The notes under the pieces were generated by a model. It saw nothing but the letters and a program-made list of their open reading frames with translations. It ran no database searches and was not told the origin of the DNA. From Lysobacteraceae bacterium PS02340 (GTDB taxonomy: Bacteria > Pseudomonadota > Gammaproteobacteria > Xanthomonadales > Xanthomonadaceae): a stretch of DNA of 64,000 bases. The position numbers and the translations under genes were made by a program. Of this stretch, positions 8,514-19,985 are shown piece by piece (positions within the stretch are counted from its first letter, which is position 1; every line of letters starts with the position of its first letter). Where the stretch lies: NCBI GenBank assembly GCA_029959605.1, contig JASCOC010000004.1:124001-188000 (forward strand), in the 5' to 3' direction.

Positions 8514-9813
8514 GGCGTCGTGTCTCCGGTGCCATCGTCGAACGTGATCTCGACGCCTTCCAGCACCGCGCCCGACACTTCGACACGATCGGCAGTCAGA
8601 TGGCCGCGCAGCGGCGGGAGTGGTGAGCCGGTAGAAAGTGCATCGAACCAGCCGAGCATCGCCGCGATTCGCGCCTCGCCATCGAAGCGCGCATGTTCGT
8701 GTTCGAGCCGCAGCGCGATCGGCGCGGATACATCCGCCGGACCGTCGTAGCGCAGCGCGAACGGCAACGGCTGCGTCGAGTCCGACAATGGCGGCGGCAG
8801 CGCCGGCCACGCCTCCGGCCATCGTGCGATGCGGCCATCGAGCGAGAGAGCGAGTCGATCGCCGAGTGCGATGCGGCCGCCGGCGACGAGATCCGGCACC
8901 ACGCCTTGGCCGCGCAGCGCGATGCCCATCGGCGCGAAGCCGAGCACGTTGCCATCGCCGCCGACGTGCAGCGCGCCGTGCAGGCCGAGTACGAACGGCA
9001 GCGGTTCGGCAGCGTCGGTGCCCGTCCAGCGCGCATCCACCGCGATGCGCAGCGGTGACAGCGCGAAGCCGGGCATGTCGGCGTCGATGCGTGTGGCATC
9101 GGCCTGCAGCGTGGTGTCGAGCCGGCCGGATGCATGCACCACCGCCAGCGTGCCGCGCGCCTGCAACTCGCGTGCATCGACCGCGCGATCCGCGTGCAAG
9201 CGCAGCCGGAACGGCGCCTGCAGCGCATCGAGGTGCACGGTGCCGCCGATCTGCGCGTCGATCGCGCGATCGGCATGCAGAGCCGGCAGATCCAGCGCGA
9301 GTCCGTCGACAGACCAGCCATCACTGTCGAGACGGCCGCGCACGATGCGCACGCCGTCGGTGATCGACGGCACCTTGCCGTCGCCCGGTGGACGCGCATC
9401 CAGCCAGCGCAGCAGCGACGGCAGGTGCAGGCGCGGCGCATCCAGTTCGACGCGGCTGATTTCGAGATCGGCGCCGCGGCTGCGGATGGTCTTCCACGGC
9501 AGCGACAGCAGCATGCGCTCGGCCTGCAGCATCGGCGCATCGAACGTGTCCGGTCCGGCCGAGGCGATGCGGACGTCGCGCACCACGAGCTGCGGCGTGC
9601 CGCGCAGGCGATACTCGACATCGCCCTCGAACGTGATGCGCAGGCCCAGCGTGGGTTCGAGTCGCGCCAGCACCAGACGCAGGGCGCGTTCGGGCGGCAG
9701 CAGCACCTGCACCAGCAGCGCGGCGACGATCGCCAGCACCAGCGCGATCAGCAGCAGGCGCAGCCAGCGCAGGCGCCGCGGCGCCGATGGCTCGGGCGCC
9801 GGAGCGGGGTCGT

Positions 9814-9817
<4 letters not shown>
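8510..9817 (-). CDS. AsmA-family membrane-anchored protein
   Basis: 435 residues from a GTG at 9817. One N-terminal membrane anchor (about 17-42, LRLLLIALVLAIVAALLVQV) follows a short proline-rich head, then a long periplasmic beta-rich region beginning LEPTLGLRITFEGDVEYRLR, FEGDVEYRLRGTPQLVVRD and AERMLLSLPWKTIRSRGADL, typical of AsmA/TamB-like proteins involved in outer-membrane lipid or protein assembly. It is shorter than E. coli AsmA and the C-terminal domain is not clearly readable. Its start overlaps the ftsY stop (GTGA) and its stop overlaps the mutY start, so it is translated as the middle of a coupled operon. Confidence 0.75.
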
Positions 9818-11112
<1,295 letters not shown>

Positions 11113-11193
11113 GCGGTGGTCGGGTCGGGGATGGGGGAGAATGGCGCGCATGGTATCACCCGCCTTTCAGGCGCCCCGTGCGGGCGCACACGC

Positions 11194-11805
11194 ATGAAGA
11201 CCCCCCGTAGCGGCGGCTCGGGCAGGTCGTCATCGAACGTCAACCGCAACACCGGTCCGGGGCGCGTACGCATCGTCGGCGGTCGCTGGCGCGGCACGCG
11301 TCTGGACGTGCCCGACGTCGCCGGCCTGCGGCCGACCTCCGACCGGGTGCGCGAAACCCTGTTCAACTGGCTGGCGCCGGTGCTGCCAGGTGCGCGCGTG
11401 CTCGATCTGTTCGCGGGCACTGGCGCGCTCGGGCTGGAAGCCGTGTCGCGCGGCGCGGCCAGTGCGGTGCTGGTCGAACGCGATCCCGGGCTCGCCGCAG
11501 CCCTGACCGCAGCTGCGGCGCGCCTGCCCGGCGGCGAGGTGGTCTCGGTCCAGCGCGGCGATGCGGTGTCGATGGCGGGCACGCTGCCGGCCGGCAGCAT
11601 CGACATCGCTTTCGTCGATCCGCCGTTCGCCGCAGACCTGTGGGCGCAGGCCTTCGCCGCGCTCGCGCCGGCGCTGACGGCGGATGCCTGGCTGTACGTC
11701 GAATCGATGGCCGAACGGCCCGCGCAACCCGGTCCCGGCTGGCAGCTGCACCGCGAGCTGGCGACCCGCGAAGCGCACTGCGCGCTGTACCGGCGCGCCG
11801 GCTGA
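11194..11805 (+). CDS. rsmD: 16S rRNA (guanine966-N2)-methyltransferase RsmD
   Basis: 203 residues, normal for RsmD, which methylates G966 of 16S rRNA. The start MKTPRSGGSG is followed by a basic tail and the family N-terminus VRIVGGRWRGTRLDVPD with GLRPTSDRVRETLFNWL. The SAM-binding motif is DLFAGTGALGLEAVSRGA and the catalytic NPPY-type loop is FVDPPF. It lies divergently from ftsY across 81 bases and 75 bases before coaD, the same neighbourhood seen in many gammaproteobacteria (ftsY/rsmD/coaD). Confidence 0.95.
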   Translation: MKTPRSGGSGRSSSNVNRNTGPGRVRIVGGRWRGTRLDVPDVAGLRPTSDRVRETLFNWLAPVLPGARVLDLFAGTGALGLEAVSRGAASAVLVERDPGLAAALTAAAARLPGGEVVSVQRGDAVSMAGTLPAGSIDIAFVDPPFAADLWAQAFAALAPALTADAWLYVESMAERPAQPGPGWQLHRELATREAHCALYRRAG

Positions 11806-12375
<570 letters not shown>

Positions 12376-12415
12376 CGTTGCCCATCAAACACCAGAGAAA
12401 AGAAGAGGGAATCCC

Positions 12416-12967
12416 ATGAAGTCCATCACCCGCGCAATGCTGATCGCCTGCCTCGTCCTGCCGGTCATCGCCTGTGGCAAGAAGGAAGAGCCGCAGCAGG
12501 TCGAAGCCGCGCCGGTCGCGGTGCCCACCACCGAGGACAAGACCGCGTGGAACGCCTATCTCAACGACGTGGCCGGCCGCCACATGGAAGGCGTCAACAA
12601 CTCGCCCTACGTCTATCTGGTGCCGCCGGCGCCGGCGCCCGCCGCCGACGCGCCGCCCGCAGAGGCCACGACCGCAGACGGTGACCCGACGATGTCGACC
12701 CCGGTCGACGGTGCGTACGAGCGTCTGCTCGAGAAGGCCGAGCAGGACGTCGCCCGCGGCATCACCCGCGGCAACCTGCTGATCTTCGCGGGCCTGGATT
12801 CGACGCGCACGGCTGATCTGACCGTCGCCTCTTTCGCCAAGGTCGGCGCCGGCACCATGAACGGCGTGCGCGTGCTGTTCATCGGCAGCGCAGCGGACAG
12901 CGAGCGCGTCAAGGCCGCCGTCGAGCCGACCGGTTCGCAGTACGTGTTCATCGACAACGCAGGCTGA
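12416..12967 (+). CDS. Hypothetical lipoprotein
   Basis: 183 residues. A purine-rich ribosome site (AGAGGGA) precedes the ATG at 12416. The signal peptide ends LPVIACGKKEE, a lipobox with Cys about 20 followed by a charged linker; Lys rather than Asp follows, favouring the outer membrane. Residues about 40-60 read WNAYLNDVAGRHMEG, then a Pro/Ala-rich spacer (PPAPAPAADAPPAE) and a folded C-terminal domain including GNLLIFAGLDSTRTADL and RVLFIGSAADSERVKAAV. I do not recognise a named family. It stands alone between coaD and the ferredoxin gene; a G/C-rich hairpin follows near 13020-13045. Confidence 0.75.
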   Translation: MKSITRAMLIACLVLPVIACGKKEEPQQVEAAPVAVPTTEDKTAWNAYLNDVAGRHMEGVNNSPYVYLVPPAPAPAADAPPAEATTADGDPTMSTPVDGAYERLLEKAEQDVARGITRGNLLIFAGLDSTRTADLTVASFAKVGAGTMNGVRVLFIGSAADSERVKAAVEPTGSQYVFIDNAG

Positions 12968-13113
12968 TCCAGCGCTTCGACGGCGGCCGGCGCGTCCGGC
13001 CCGTCGTTCCTCGACGACGCCACCGCGCGAAGGCCCGGTGGCGTTGTCGTATCTGAAGGGCGCGCGGTGGACCGAGTTCCACCCATGGAACGCCGGCGCC
13101 ACGGCGCACGCTC

Positions 13114-13119
13114 TACAAT
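13114..13119 (+). promoter_or_regulatory. -10 hexamer TACAAT close to the ferredoxin start
   Basis: A near-consensus TACAAT ends six bases before the ferredoxin ATG (13126), which places the expected transcription start at or beside the initiation codon. No clear -35 is visible and there is no Shine-Dalgarno sequence, consistent with a leaderless or very short leader mRNA. Inference only. Confidence 0.4.
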
Positions 13120-13125
13120 GCGCAC

Positions 13126-13380
13126 ATGTCCCTGAAGATCAACGAGCTCTGCGTCAACTGCGATGTCTGCGAGCCGGCTTGCCCGAACCAGGCGATCGCC
13201 CAGGGCGAGACGATCTACGTCATCGATCCGGCGCGCTGCACCGAATGCGTGGGCCATTTCGACGAGCCGCAGTGCGTGGTCGTCTGCCCGGTCGAATGCA
13301 TCGACCCCGATCCCGACATCCCCGAAACCCAGGTGCAGTTGCTCGCCAAGCTGGCGCGGCTGCAGCAGGAGGCGTCATGA
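13126..13380 (+). CDS. YfhL-family 2[4Fe-4S] ferredoxin
   Basis: 84 residues, MSLKINELCVNCDVCEPACP. Two cluster motifs are visible: the first CVNCDVCEPACP (C-x2-C-x2-C-x3-CP) and the second CTEC with an eight-residue insertion before CVVVCP, the arrangement of YfhL/Alvin-type ferredoxins. They act as low-potential electron carriers in the cytoplasm. Its stop overlaps the first codon of ggt (ATGA at 13377-13380). In many xanthomonads and pseudomonads the yfhL-like ferredoxin lies next to coaD, which matches the coaD gene 750 bases upstream here. Confidence 0.93.
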   Translation: MSLKINELCVNCDVCEPACPNQAIAQGETIYVIDPARCTECVGHFDEPQCVVVCPVECIDPDPDIPETQVQLLAKLARLQQEAS

Positions 13381-15161
13381 GCCGTTCCCGCTTCGCGTCC
13401 GCCGGCCTGCCGGCGCTGCTGCTGTCGATGCTGCTGCTCGCGGTCGCCCCGTCGTGTGCACGCGAAGTCCGTGCGCCGGATGCGCCTGCGGCCCGCAGCG
13501 CGCAGAACACCGCGACGCCGCCCGGCAACGCGGTCGCCTCGGCGCATGCGCTCGCGACCGAAGCCGGCCTGCAGGTCATGCGCGAGGGCGGCAACGCCTT
13601 CGATGCGGCGATCGCGACCTCGGCGGTGCTGTCGGTGGTCGAGCCGATCTCGTCCGGCCTCGGCGGTGGCGGCTTCTTCCTGCTGCACGACGCGAAGTCC
13701 GGCCGCGACATCTTCGTCGACGCACGCGAGACCGCGCCGGCCAGCGCGCAGTCGGATCGCTATCGCAAGGCCGACGGCAGCTTCGATCGCAACCGCGCCG
13801 AGAACGGGCCGTGGTCGGCCGGCATTCCCGGCCTGCCTGCGGCATTCGTGCACATCGCCGAGACCTACGGCGCGCTGCCGCTGTCGAAGTCGCTGGCACC
13901 GGCGATCCGCATCGCCGAAGAAGGCTTCCCGGTCTACGCGCGCTTCGCGCGCGGCTACCAGTCGCGTCGCGCGGTGATGGAGCGCTACCCCGGCACGCGC
14001 GCAGTCTTCCTCGCCGATGGCCAGGCGCCGAAGGAAGGCGACACCTTCCGCCAGCCCGATCTCGCGAACACCCTGCGTCTGCTGGCCGAGCGTGGCTTCG
14101 ACGGGTTCTACGGTGGCGAAACGGGCGCCAAGCTCGTCGCCGGCGTAAATGCAGAAGGCGGCGAATGGACCGCTGCGGACCTGTCCGCCTACAAAGTGGT
14201 GGAACGCGAGCCGATCCGGTTCCGCTACCACGACTGGGACGTGGTCACCGCGCCGCCGCCGTCGTCGGGCGGCATCGCGATGGCGCAGATGCTGCAGATC
14301 CTCGAACCCTGGGATCTGACGAAGCTGGATGATGCCGCGCGTACGCATCTGGTCGTCGAATCGATGCGCCGCGCGTTCCGTGACCGCACCTTCTATCTGG
14401 GCGATCCGGATTTCGTGAAGATTCCGCAGCGCACGCTGCTGAGCCGCGACTACGCCGCCGGCCTGCGCGCGACGATCAATCCGGCGAAGGCGACGCCCAG
14501 CGATCTGCTGTCGGGTGATCCGACCCCGCTGGAAGACGAGGAGACCACGCACTTCTCGATCGTCGATGCCGCCGGCAACCGCGCCGCGGTCACGCAGACG
14601 GTCAACCTGCTGTTCGGCAGCGGCCTCGTCGCGCCCGGCACCGGCGTGCTGCTCAACAACGAGATGGACGATTTCGCGCTGCAGCCCGGCGTGCCGAACG
14701 CGTTCGGCGTCATGGGTTTCGAGGCGAACGCGCCGAAGCCGGGCAAGCGCCCGCTCAGTTCGATGACGCCGACCTTCCTCGTGTCCGACGATCGCGTCGC
14801 CGTGCTCGGCACGCCCGGTGGCAGCCGCATCATCACGATGGTGCTGCTGGGCATCCTCGGCTACGACGCCGGCCTCGATGCGCAGTCCGTCGCCGCGCTG
14901 CCGCGCTACCACCACCAGTGGATGCCGGACACGATCTCGGCCGAGTCCGATGCGTTCTCCGCCGACACCGCGGCCAAGCTGCGCGCGATGGGCCATACCG
15001 TCGATCTGCCCGGCGATCGCGCTGCGGGTGGTCGCGGGTCCAGCCACGTCTGGGGCAACCTGCAGACCATCGAATGGAACCGTGCGAACGGTACGCTCAC
15101 TGGTGGCAGCGATCCGCGCAATCCGGTCGGCTCGGCGAAGGTGGAAGCGGTCGCGCGCTGA
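13377..15161 (+). CDS. ggt: Gamma-glutamyltransferase, exported
   Basis: 594 residues. A signal peptide ([18 protein letters not shown]) leads to the mature GGT precursor, which cleaves itself into large and small subunits and degrades glutathione in the periplasm. The N-terminal signatures are [20 protein letters not shown] and [14 protein letters not shown]. The autoprocessing and catalytic nucleophile is T391 in [10 protein letters not shown], the same number as in the E. coli enzyme. [32 protein letters not shown] and [16 protein letters not shown] complete the small-subunit core. A Cys at the signal cleavage zone could make it a lipoprotein, but the lipobox is poor. It overlaps the ferredoxin stop by four bases. 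Confidence 0.96.
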   Translation: MSRSRFASAGLPALLLSMLLLAVAPSCAREVRAPDAPAARSAQNTATPPGNAVASAHALATEAGLQVMREGGNAFDAAIATSAVLSVVEPISSGLGGGGFFLLHDAKSGRDIFVDARETAPASAQSDRYRKADGSFDRNRAENGPWSAGIPGLPAAFVHIAETYGALPLSKSLAPAIRIAEEGFPVYARFARGYQSRRAVMERYPGTRAVFLADGQAPKEGDTFRQPDLANTLRLLAERGFDGFYGGETGAKLVAGVNAEGGEWTAADLSAYKVVEREPIRFRYHDWDVVTAPPPSSGGIAMAQMLQILEPWDLTKLDDAARTHLVVESMRRAFRDRTFYLGDPDFVKIPQRTLLSRDYAAGLRATINPAKATPSDLLSGDPTPLEDEETTHFSIVDAAGNRAAVTQTVNLLFGSGLVAPGTGVLLNNEMDDFALQPGVPNAFGVMGFEANAPKPGKRPLSSMTPTFLVSDDRVAVLGTPGGSRIITMVLLGILGYDAGLDAQSVAALPRYHHQWMPDTISAESDAFSADTAAKLRAMGHTVDLPGDRAAGGRGSSHVWGNLQTIEWNRANGTLTGGSDPRNPVGSAKVEAVAR

Positions 15162-15207
15162 GCGGCTGCGCCTACAATCGGCCACCGGTCTGACGCGGGA
15201 GGGCGTC

Positions 15208-16116
15208 ATGAAGCTGTGGTCGATCCAGGGCAACACCCAGAAGCTCGACGGCGGGTCGATGTTCGGCAACGCGCCGCGTGCAATGTGGACGCAGTGGGCC
15301 ACGCCCGACGATCTCAACCGCATCCCGCTGGCGACGCGCGGCCTACTCGCGACGCCGCTCAACGGCAAGACCGTGCTGTTCGAAACCGGCATCGGCGCGT
15401 TCTTCGAGCCGAAGCTGCGTGCGCGCTTCGGTGTGCAGGAAGACCGGCACGTGCTGCTCGACTCGCTGCGCGAGGCTGGGTTCGCGCACACGGATATCGA
15501 CGTCGTCGTCTTGAGCCATCTGCATTTCGATCACGCCGGCGGTCTGCTGGCGCCGTGGTCCGAAGGCGGTACGCCAGAACTGCTGTTCCCGAACGCGACC
15601 TTCGTGCTGTCCACGCCGCACTGGCTGCGCGCGAAACGTCCGCATGCGCGCGACCGCGCGAGCTTCATTCCCGGCCTGTGCGAACTGCTCGAAGCCACGG
15701 GCCGTCTGGAATTCATCGAAGGCGCGCACGCGCCTTCGCTCGGCGACGCGGTGCGCTTCCATTACAGCGACGGCCACACGCCCGGCATGATGCTGGCCGA
15801 GATCCTCGGCCCCGACGTGCACGACGGCGTGCATCACGGCGGCGTGGTGTTCTGCGCCGATCTCGTGCCCGGACGCCCTTGGGTGCACGTGCCGATCACG
15901 ATGGGCTACGACCGCTTTCCCGAACTGATCATCGACGAGAAGCAGGCATTTCTGGCCGACATGGCCGCACGCGGCGTGCGCCTGTTCCTCACGCACGATC
16001 CGGACATCGCGCTGGTGCAGGTCGTACGCGATGAGGCCGGCCGTTTCAGCGCCACACATCCGACCGCGGCACTCGCCGCGCGTTCCCTGCAGCATCCCTT
16101 CGAGACCACGCCATGA
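15208..16116 (+). CDS. Metallo-beta-lactamase-fold hydrolase
   Basis: 302 residues; GGGAGGG-type ribosome site before the ATG. The metal motif [10 protein letters not shown] (H104, H106, D108, H109) is complete, with later ligands likely H257-like residues in [18 protein letters not shown] and LFLTHDPD. The N-terminus [20 protein letters not shown] is typical of a subgroup of MBL-fold proteins near quorum-quenching lactonases and PNKP-like hydrolases. No signal peptide, so cytoplasmic. Substrate unknown. A TACAAT hexamer is visible at 15172-15177, 30 bases before the start. Its last codon overlaps the next gene (ATGA). Confidence 0.88.
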   Translation: MKLWSIQGNTQKLDGGSMFGNAPRAMWTQWATPDDLNRIPLATRGLLATPLNGKTVLFETGIGAFFEPKLRARFGVQEDRHVLLDSLREAGFAHTDIDVVVLSHLHFDHAGGLLAPWSEGGTPELLFPNATFVLSTPHWLRAKRPHARDRASFIPGLCELLEATGRLEFIEGAHAPSLGDAVRFHYSDGHTPGMMLAEILGPDVHDGVHHGGVVFCADLVPGRPWVHVPITMGYDRFPELIIDEKQAFLADMAARGVRLFLTHDPDIALVQVVRDEAGRFSATHPTAALAARSLQHPFETTP

Positions 16117-16520
16117 CGCCTCGCATTTCGCTTCTCATCGCATCGCTGCACGTGCTGCTGTACCTCGTGCTGACCGTTCGCGTGGTCCTGCACCGCAACG
16201 TGCACAAGATCGGGATCGGCACCGGCGGCGACGAGACCCTGTCCCGCAAGGTCCGGGTGCATGCGAACTTCATCGAGTACGTCCCGCTCGGGCTGCTGCT
16301 GCTCGCGCTGCTGGAGCTGGCGGCCGTCAACACGACGCTGCTGTGGACGTTCGGTATCGCGCTGCTGGTCGCGCGCGTGTTGCATGCGATCGGACTGGGC
16401 GGCTCGGCGGGCTATTCGTTCGGTCGCGGCACCGGCGCATTGCTGACGTTCGCCACGCTGTTCGCGATGGCCGCGTTCGGCATCTGGCGTTTCGTCGTCG
16501 GGGCGATGATCGTCCCGTAA
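16113..16520 (+). CDS. MAPEG-family membrane protein
   Basis: 135 residues with about four hydrophobic helices and short loops. The MAPEG signature is visible as [20 protein letters not shown] (R-x-x-H-x-N-x-x-E-x-x-P), followed by [10 protein letters not shown]. Eukaryotic MAPEG members are glutathione-dependent enzymes of eicosanoid and detoxification metabolism; bacterial YecN-type members have no fixed role. Co-translated with the MBL-fold gene (ATGA overlap). Together with ggt upstream a glutathione theme is possible but not shown. A palindromic repeat follows nine bases after the stop. Confidence 0.9.
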   Translation: MTPRISLLIASLHVLLYLVLTVRVVLHRNVHKIGIGTGGDETLSRKVRVHANFIEYVPLGLLLLALLELAAVNTTLLWTFGIALLVARVLHAIGLGGSAGYSFGRGTGALLTFATLFAMAAFGIWRFVVGAMIVP

Positions 16521-16528
16521 CCGTCCGG

Positions 16529-16581
16529 GTGGGAGCGCGCTTGCGCGCGATGGGCGTTCGCGCGCAAGCGAGCTACCACAG
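16529..16581. repeat. REP-like palindrome between convergent genes
   Basis: GTGGGAGCGCGCTTGCGCG on the left pairs with CGCGCAAGCGAGCTACCAC on the right around ATGGGCGTT. The GTGGGAGC outer sequence is that of REP elements widespread in pseudomonads and xanthomonads. It lies nine bases past the MAPEG stop and ten bases before the end of upp, so it would form a strong hairpin at both mRNA 3' ends. Confidence 0.85.
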
Positions 16582-16590
16582 CCACGGGTT

Positions 16591-17223
16591 TCAATCCACG
16601 CGTGTGCCGAAGATCTTGTCGCCGGCATCGCCGAGGCCGGGCAGGATGTAGCCCTTCTCGTTGAGGCGTTCGTCGATCGAGGCGGTGTAGACCTCGACAT
16701 CCGGATGCACCGCTTCCAGCGCCTGCAGGCCTTCCGGCGCGGCGACCAGGAACAGCCCTTTGATGCGGCTCGCGCCCGCGGCCTTGAGCATCGACACCGT
16801 CGCGATCAGCGTGCCACCGGTCGCCAGCATCGGATCGAGGATCAGTGCGGTGCGGTCGGCCATGTCGCCGACGAGATTCTCGTAGTAGGGCACCGCTTCG
16901 AGCGAATCCTCGTCGCGCTTGATGCCGACCACGCTGACCTTGGCGGCGGGAATGAGATCGAGCACGCCCGGCAGCATGCCGATGCCGGCGCGCAGGATCG
17001 GCACCAGGGTGATCTTGCGGCCCTTGATGCGGCGCACGCGGACGGTGCCGGCCCAGCCCTCGACCTCGGCATCCTCGGTTTCCAGGTCCGCCGTGGCCTC
17101 GTAGGTCAGCAGCGTCGCGACTTCGGCCGAGAGCTCGCGGAAGGTCTTGGTGCTGTTGTCGGCGCGGCGCATCAGGCCGAGCTTGTGCTGCACCAGCGGG
17201 TGGCGGACTTCGACGGTTCTCAT
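16591..17223 (-). CDS. upp: Uracil phosphoribosyltransferase
   Basis: 210 residues, standard for Upp, which makes UMP from uracil and PRPP in pyrimidine salvage. [20 protein letters not shown] is the conserved N-terminus, followed by the TFREL segment; [12 protein letters not shown] is the PRPP-binding loop and [16 protein letters not shown] the C-terminal uracil-binding region. The ATG at 17223 has AGGGA seven bases upstream; a longer frame to 17310 lacks homology. Transcribed alone, divergent from the TonB receptor gene. Confidence 0.97.
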   Translation of the reverse strand: MRTVEVRHPLVQHKLGLMRRADNSTKTFRELSAEVATLLTYEATADLETEDAEVEGWAGTVRVRRIKGRKITLVPILRAGIGMLPGVLDLIPAAKVSVVGIKRDEDSLEAVPYYENLVGDMADRTALILDPMLATGGTLIATVSMLKAAGASRIKGLFLVAAPEGLQALEAVHPDVEVYTASIDERLNEKGYILPGLGDAGDKIFGTRVD

Positions 17224-17314
17224 GGTGTTTCCCTGTAGGGCATCGACGGAAGTGTGACGGAAACCTTGCAGCGCGTCGTCGCGCGAGGCGGCCCGCGCGC
17301 AATTGTCCATTCAG

Positions 17315-17332
17315 CTGTCACCGTGATGACAC
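17315..17332 (+). promoter_or_regulatory. Possible Pho box upstream of the phytase cluster
   Basis: CTGTCAC (17315-17321) is followed at 11-base spacing by ATGACAC (17326-17332). The PhoB box consists of CTGTCAT-like heptamers in 11-base direct repeat; the first unit matches six of seven and the second five of seven or fewer. Its place 56 bases before a TonB receptor-phytase operon makes PhoB control plausible, but the second half is weak. Confidence 0.35.
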
Positions 17333-17387
17333 GCAACGGACATAGCGTACGCACCCGACGTTCACCCCCTCAACGCCGGAACCTCCC

Positions 17388-19928
17388 ATGTCCAATCCCC
17401 ATCCGCTGCACGTCGCGATCGCGCTCGTGCTGGCTGCAGGCGCCGTGTCGCTTCCCCTGCACGCGCAGACCTCCACCCAGTCGCCGGATGGCAGGGCGCT
17501 CGCCGATCCGGTGGATCTCGACACGCTCGAAGTCCGCGCCCAGCTCGAGTCGCAGATGCGCGCGATCGACGTCAAGCGCGCGTCCGATGCAATCCAGGAC
17601 ACGGTGGCATCCGACTCGATGGGACAGTACCCGGACAAGAACGTCGGCGAGTCGCTGTCGCGCCTGCCGGGCATCAGCGTGACCCGCGATCAGGGCGAAG
17701 GCCGATTCGTCGTGATCCGCGGCCTGGACGCGGCATTCAACAGCGTCAGCGTCGACGGTGTCGCCATCGGTACGCCGGAAGATTCGAGCCGCGCGGCGCC
17801 GCTGGATGTGATTCCATCCGAGTCCACCGAGCGCCTGACGGTGGTGAAGGCGCCGACGCCGGACATGCCGGGCGACGCCATCGGTGGCGCGATCCTGGTG
17901 GAATCGGCGTCCGCGTTCGACCGCGAGGGTCGGAACATCCGCGCCAGAGCGGAAATGAGCCACCAGACCCTGAGCGGCGAAACCAGCCCCAAGGGCGCGT
18001 TCAACTACAGCGACATCTTCGCCGACGGCACCTTCGGCGTTGCGCTGGGCGTGAGCTACCAGGACCGCACGTACGAGTCGGACAACATCGAAGTCGAATA
18101 CGACAAGGTGGACGAGCGCGAGGGCCTCACGCCGATCGAGATCCAGCAGCGCAAGTACAGCATCAACCGCGAGCGCACCGGCCTGAACCTCAATCTCGAC
18201 TGGCGTCCAGGCCAGGGCAACAGTTACTACCTGCGCACGCTCTACACGGATTTCACCGATGCCGAGACCCGCCAGAACAGCATCATTCCGGTGGGAGAGG
18301 GCGACATTACGACCAATGCCGATGGCAGCTACAGCGTCGAGGGGATCGATCCGAACGATTTCAGCCGCCGCGTCCGTTTCCGTACCAAGGAAGAAGACAC
18401 GTTCACCGTGAGTGCCGGCGGCGAGAACCGCTTCGGTACCGGCTCGGCCGTGGACTACAAAGTGGGCTTCACCAAGACCCGCGAGCGCGTGCTGGACGAG
18501 GTCGAGGCGCGCTTCGAGTACGAAGGCGATGATGACGTGTCCATCCTGATGGACACCTCGCGTCCGATCCCGCGCTACGTCATCAGCGATGCCCCGGCCG
18601 GTGGCTGGCTGGACAACGACAACTACGCGTTCAACCGCTTCGTGGTCGCACCGATCTGGGTGGATGACGAGGAGTACAGCGCGCAGGTGAACTTCACCTT
18701 CGCCGGTGATCTGGTGACGTGGAAAACGGGTCTGCTGGGACGTTGGCGCGACCGCGACGTCAACATCGACGAGCACGAGCTGCGTCGCGGCCCGGACATC
18801 AATCTCGGCAGCTGGACCACAGGATCGCCGAGCTACACGCACGGCAACATGGGCGATGGCATCAGTTCGAGCGCGATGAACGGGTATCTGCGTGACCGCC
18901 TCTCCGAGTACAGCGCGCGCCCGCAGGACGAGGCAGCCAATACCGAGGTCTCGCTGATCGAGGACTACGTGGCGAGCGAGGACATCCTGGCCGGCTATCT
19001 GATGGCCACGATGGATTTCGACCGTCTACGCGTGATCGCCGGCGCCCGCGTCGAGCGCACCGAATTCGAGGCCACCGGCAACGTCGTCGAGCTGGCGGAC
19101 GAGGAGACGATCGATTCCATCACCACGCGGAATGTGTCCAGCAGCTACACCAGCGTGCTGCCCGGTCTGCACATGCGCTACGACATGGACGACTGGGTGC
19201 TGCGCGGCGCCTACACCACCACCATCGCGCGTCCGTCGTTCGGCAACATCTCGCCGCGCACCCGGATCAACCGTGACGAGGAGGAAGTGGAGCTGGGCAA
19301 TCCCGAACTGGACCCCTACAAGTCGCGCAACTTCGACATCTCCATCGAGCGCTACCTGGGAGAGACCGGCATCGTCTCCGCCGGTCTGTTCTACAAGAAC
19401 ATCGACGACTACATCGTCGATGTGACCACGCGCGACAACCCGCAGTACCAGGGCTTCGACGTGACCATGCCGGTCAACGGCGACAAGGCCACGGTCTACG
19501 GCGCCGAGATGAACTGGCAGCAGCATTTCGACAATGGTCTGCTGCTGGGGCTCAGCGCGACCTGGCTGGACACCGAGTACGAGATCAACGGCCGCAGCTT
19601 CACCCTGCCCAATGCGTCGGATCGCCTCTACAGCGCGCACATCGGCTACGAGACGGGCGGTCTGAGCACGCGCATCGCGGCGGTGCGCCGCAGCGAGTAC
19701 ATCGACTCCGTCGACAGCAGCGACAGCGACTTCGACATCTGGGTGGCTGAGAACACCCAGCTCGATTTCAGCCTCGATTACAAGGTCGACGACCGTTGGG
19801 GGTTCTATTTCGAAGCCTCGAACCTGCTCGACGAACCGCTGGAGCTGTACCAGGGCACGCCGGCCCACACGCTGCAGAACGAGCTCTACGGTCGCACCTA
19901 TGCCGCAGGCGTGAAGCTGCGCTTCTGA
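17388..19928 (+). CDS. TonB-dependent receptor (TonB-Xanth-Caul type), phytase-linked
   Basis: 846 residues. A signal peptide ends LPLHAQ. The plug domain has the sequence typical of the Xanthomonas/Caulobacter receptor family: AIQDTVASDSMGQYPDKNVG, SLSRLPGISVTRDQGEGRFV, RGLDAAFNSVSVDGV and PDMPGDAIGG. The rest (about 180-846) alternates beta strands and acidic loops of a 22-stranded barrel and ends in the outer-membrane Phe (LRF). An obvious TonB box is not recognisable. The receptor takes up a ligand across the outer membrane; because the next gene encodes a phytase, inositol phosphates or a phytate-metal complex are the likely cargo (inference). Transcribed with the three following genes. 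Confidence 0.93.
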   Translation: MSNPHPLHVAIALVLAAGAVSLPLHAQTSTQSPDGRALADPVDLDTLEVRAQLESQMRAIDVKRASDAIQDTVASDSMGQYPDKNVGESLSRLPGISVTRDQGEGRFVVIRGLDAAFNSVSVDGVAIGTPEDSSRAAPLDVIPSESTERLTVVKAPTPDMPGDAIGGAILVESASAFDREGRNIRARAEMSHQTLSGETSPKGAFNYSDIFADGTFGVALGVSYQDRTYESDNIEVEYDKVDEREGLTPIEIQQRKYSINRERTGLNLNLDWRPGQGNSYYLRTLYTDFTDAETRQNSIIPVGEGDITTNADGSYSVEGIDPNDFSRRVRFRTKEEDTFTVSAGGENRFGTGSAVDYKVGFTKTRERVLDEVEARFEYEGDDDVSILMDTSRPIPRYVISDAPAGGWLDNDNYAFNRFVVAPIWVDDEEYSAQVNFTFAGDLVTWKTGLLGRWRDRDVNIDEHELRRGPDINLGSWTTGSPSYTHGNMGDGISSSAMNGYLRDRLSEYSARPQDEAANTEVSLIEDYVASEDILAGYLMATMDFDRLRVIAGARVERTEFEATGNVVELADEETIDSITTRNVSSSYTSVLPGLHMRYDMDDWVLRGAYTTTIARPSFGNISPRTRINRDEEEVELGNPELDPYKSRNFDISIERYLGETGIVSAGLFYKNIDDYIVDVTTRDNPQYQGFDVTMPVNGDKATVYGAEMNWQQHFDNGLLLGLSATWLDTEYEINGRSFTLPNASDRLYSAHIGYETGGLSTRIAAVRRSEYIDSVDSSDSDFDIWVAENTQLDFSLDYKVDDRWGFYFEASNLLDEPLELYQGTPAHTLQNELYGRTYAAGVKLRF

Positions 19929-19985
19929 TGTCCCGCCGGCGGTGTGCGCCCTGCATGCCGCCGGTTCCACACGAGGTTTCACCGC

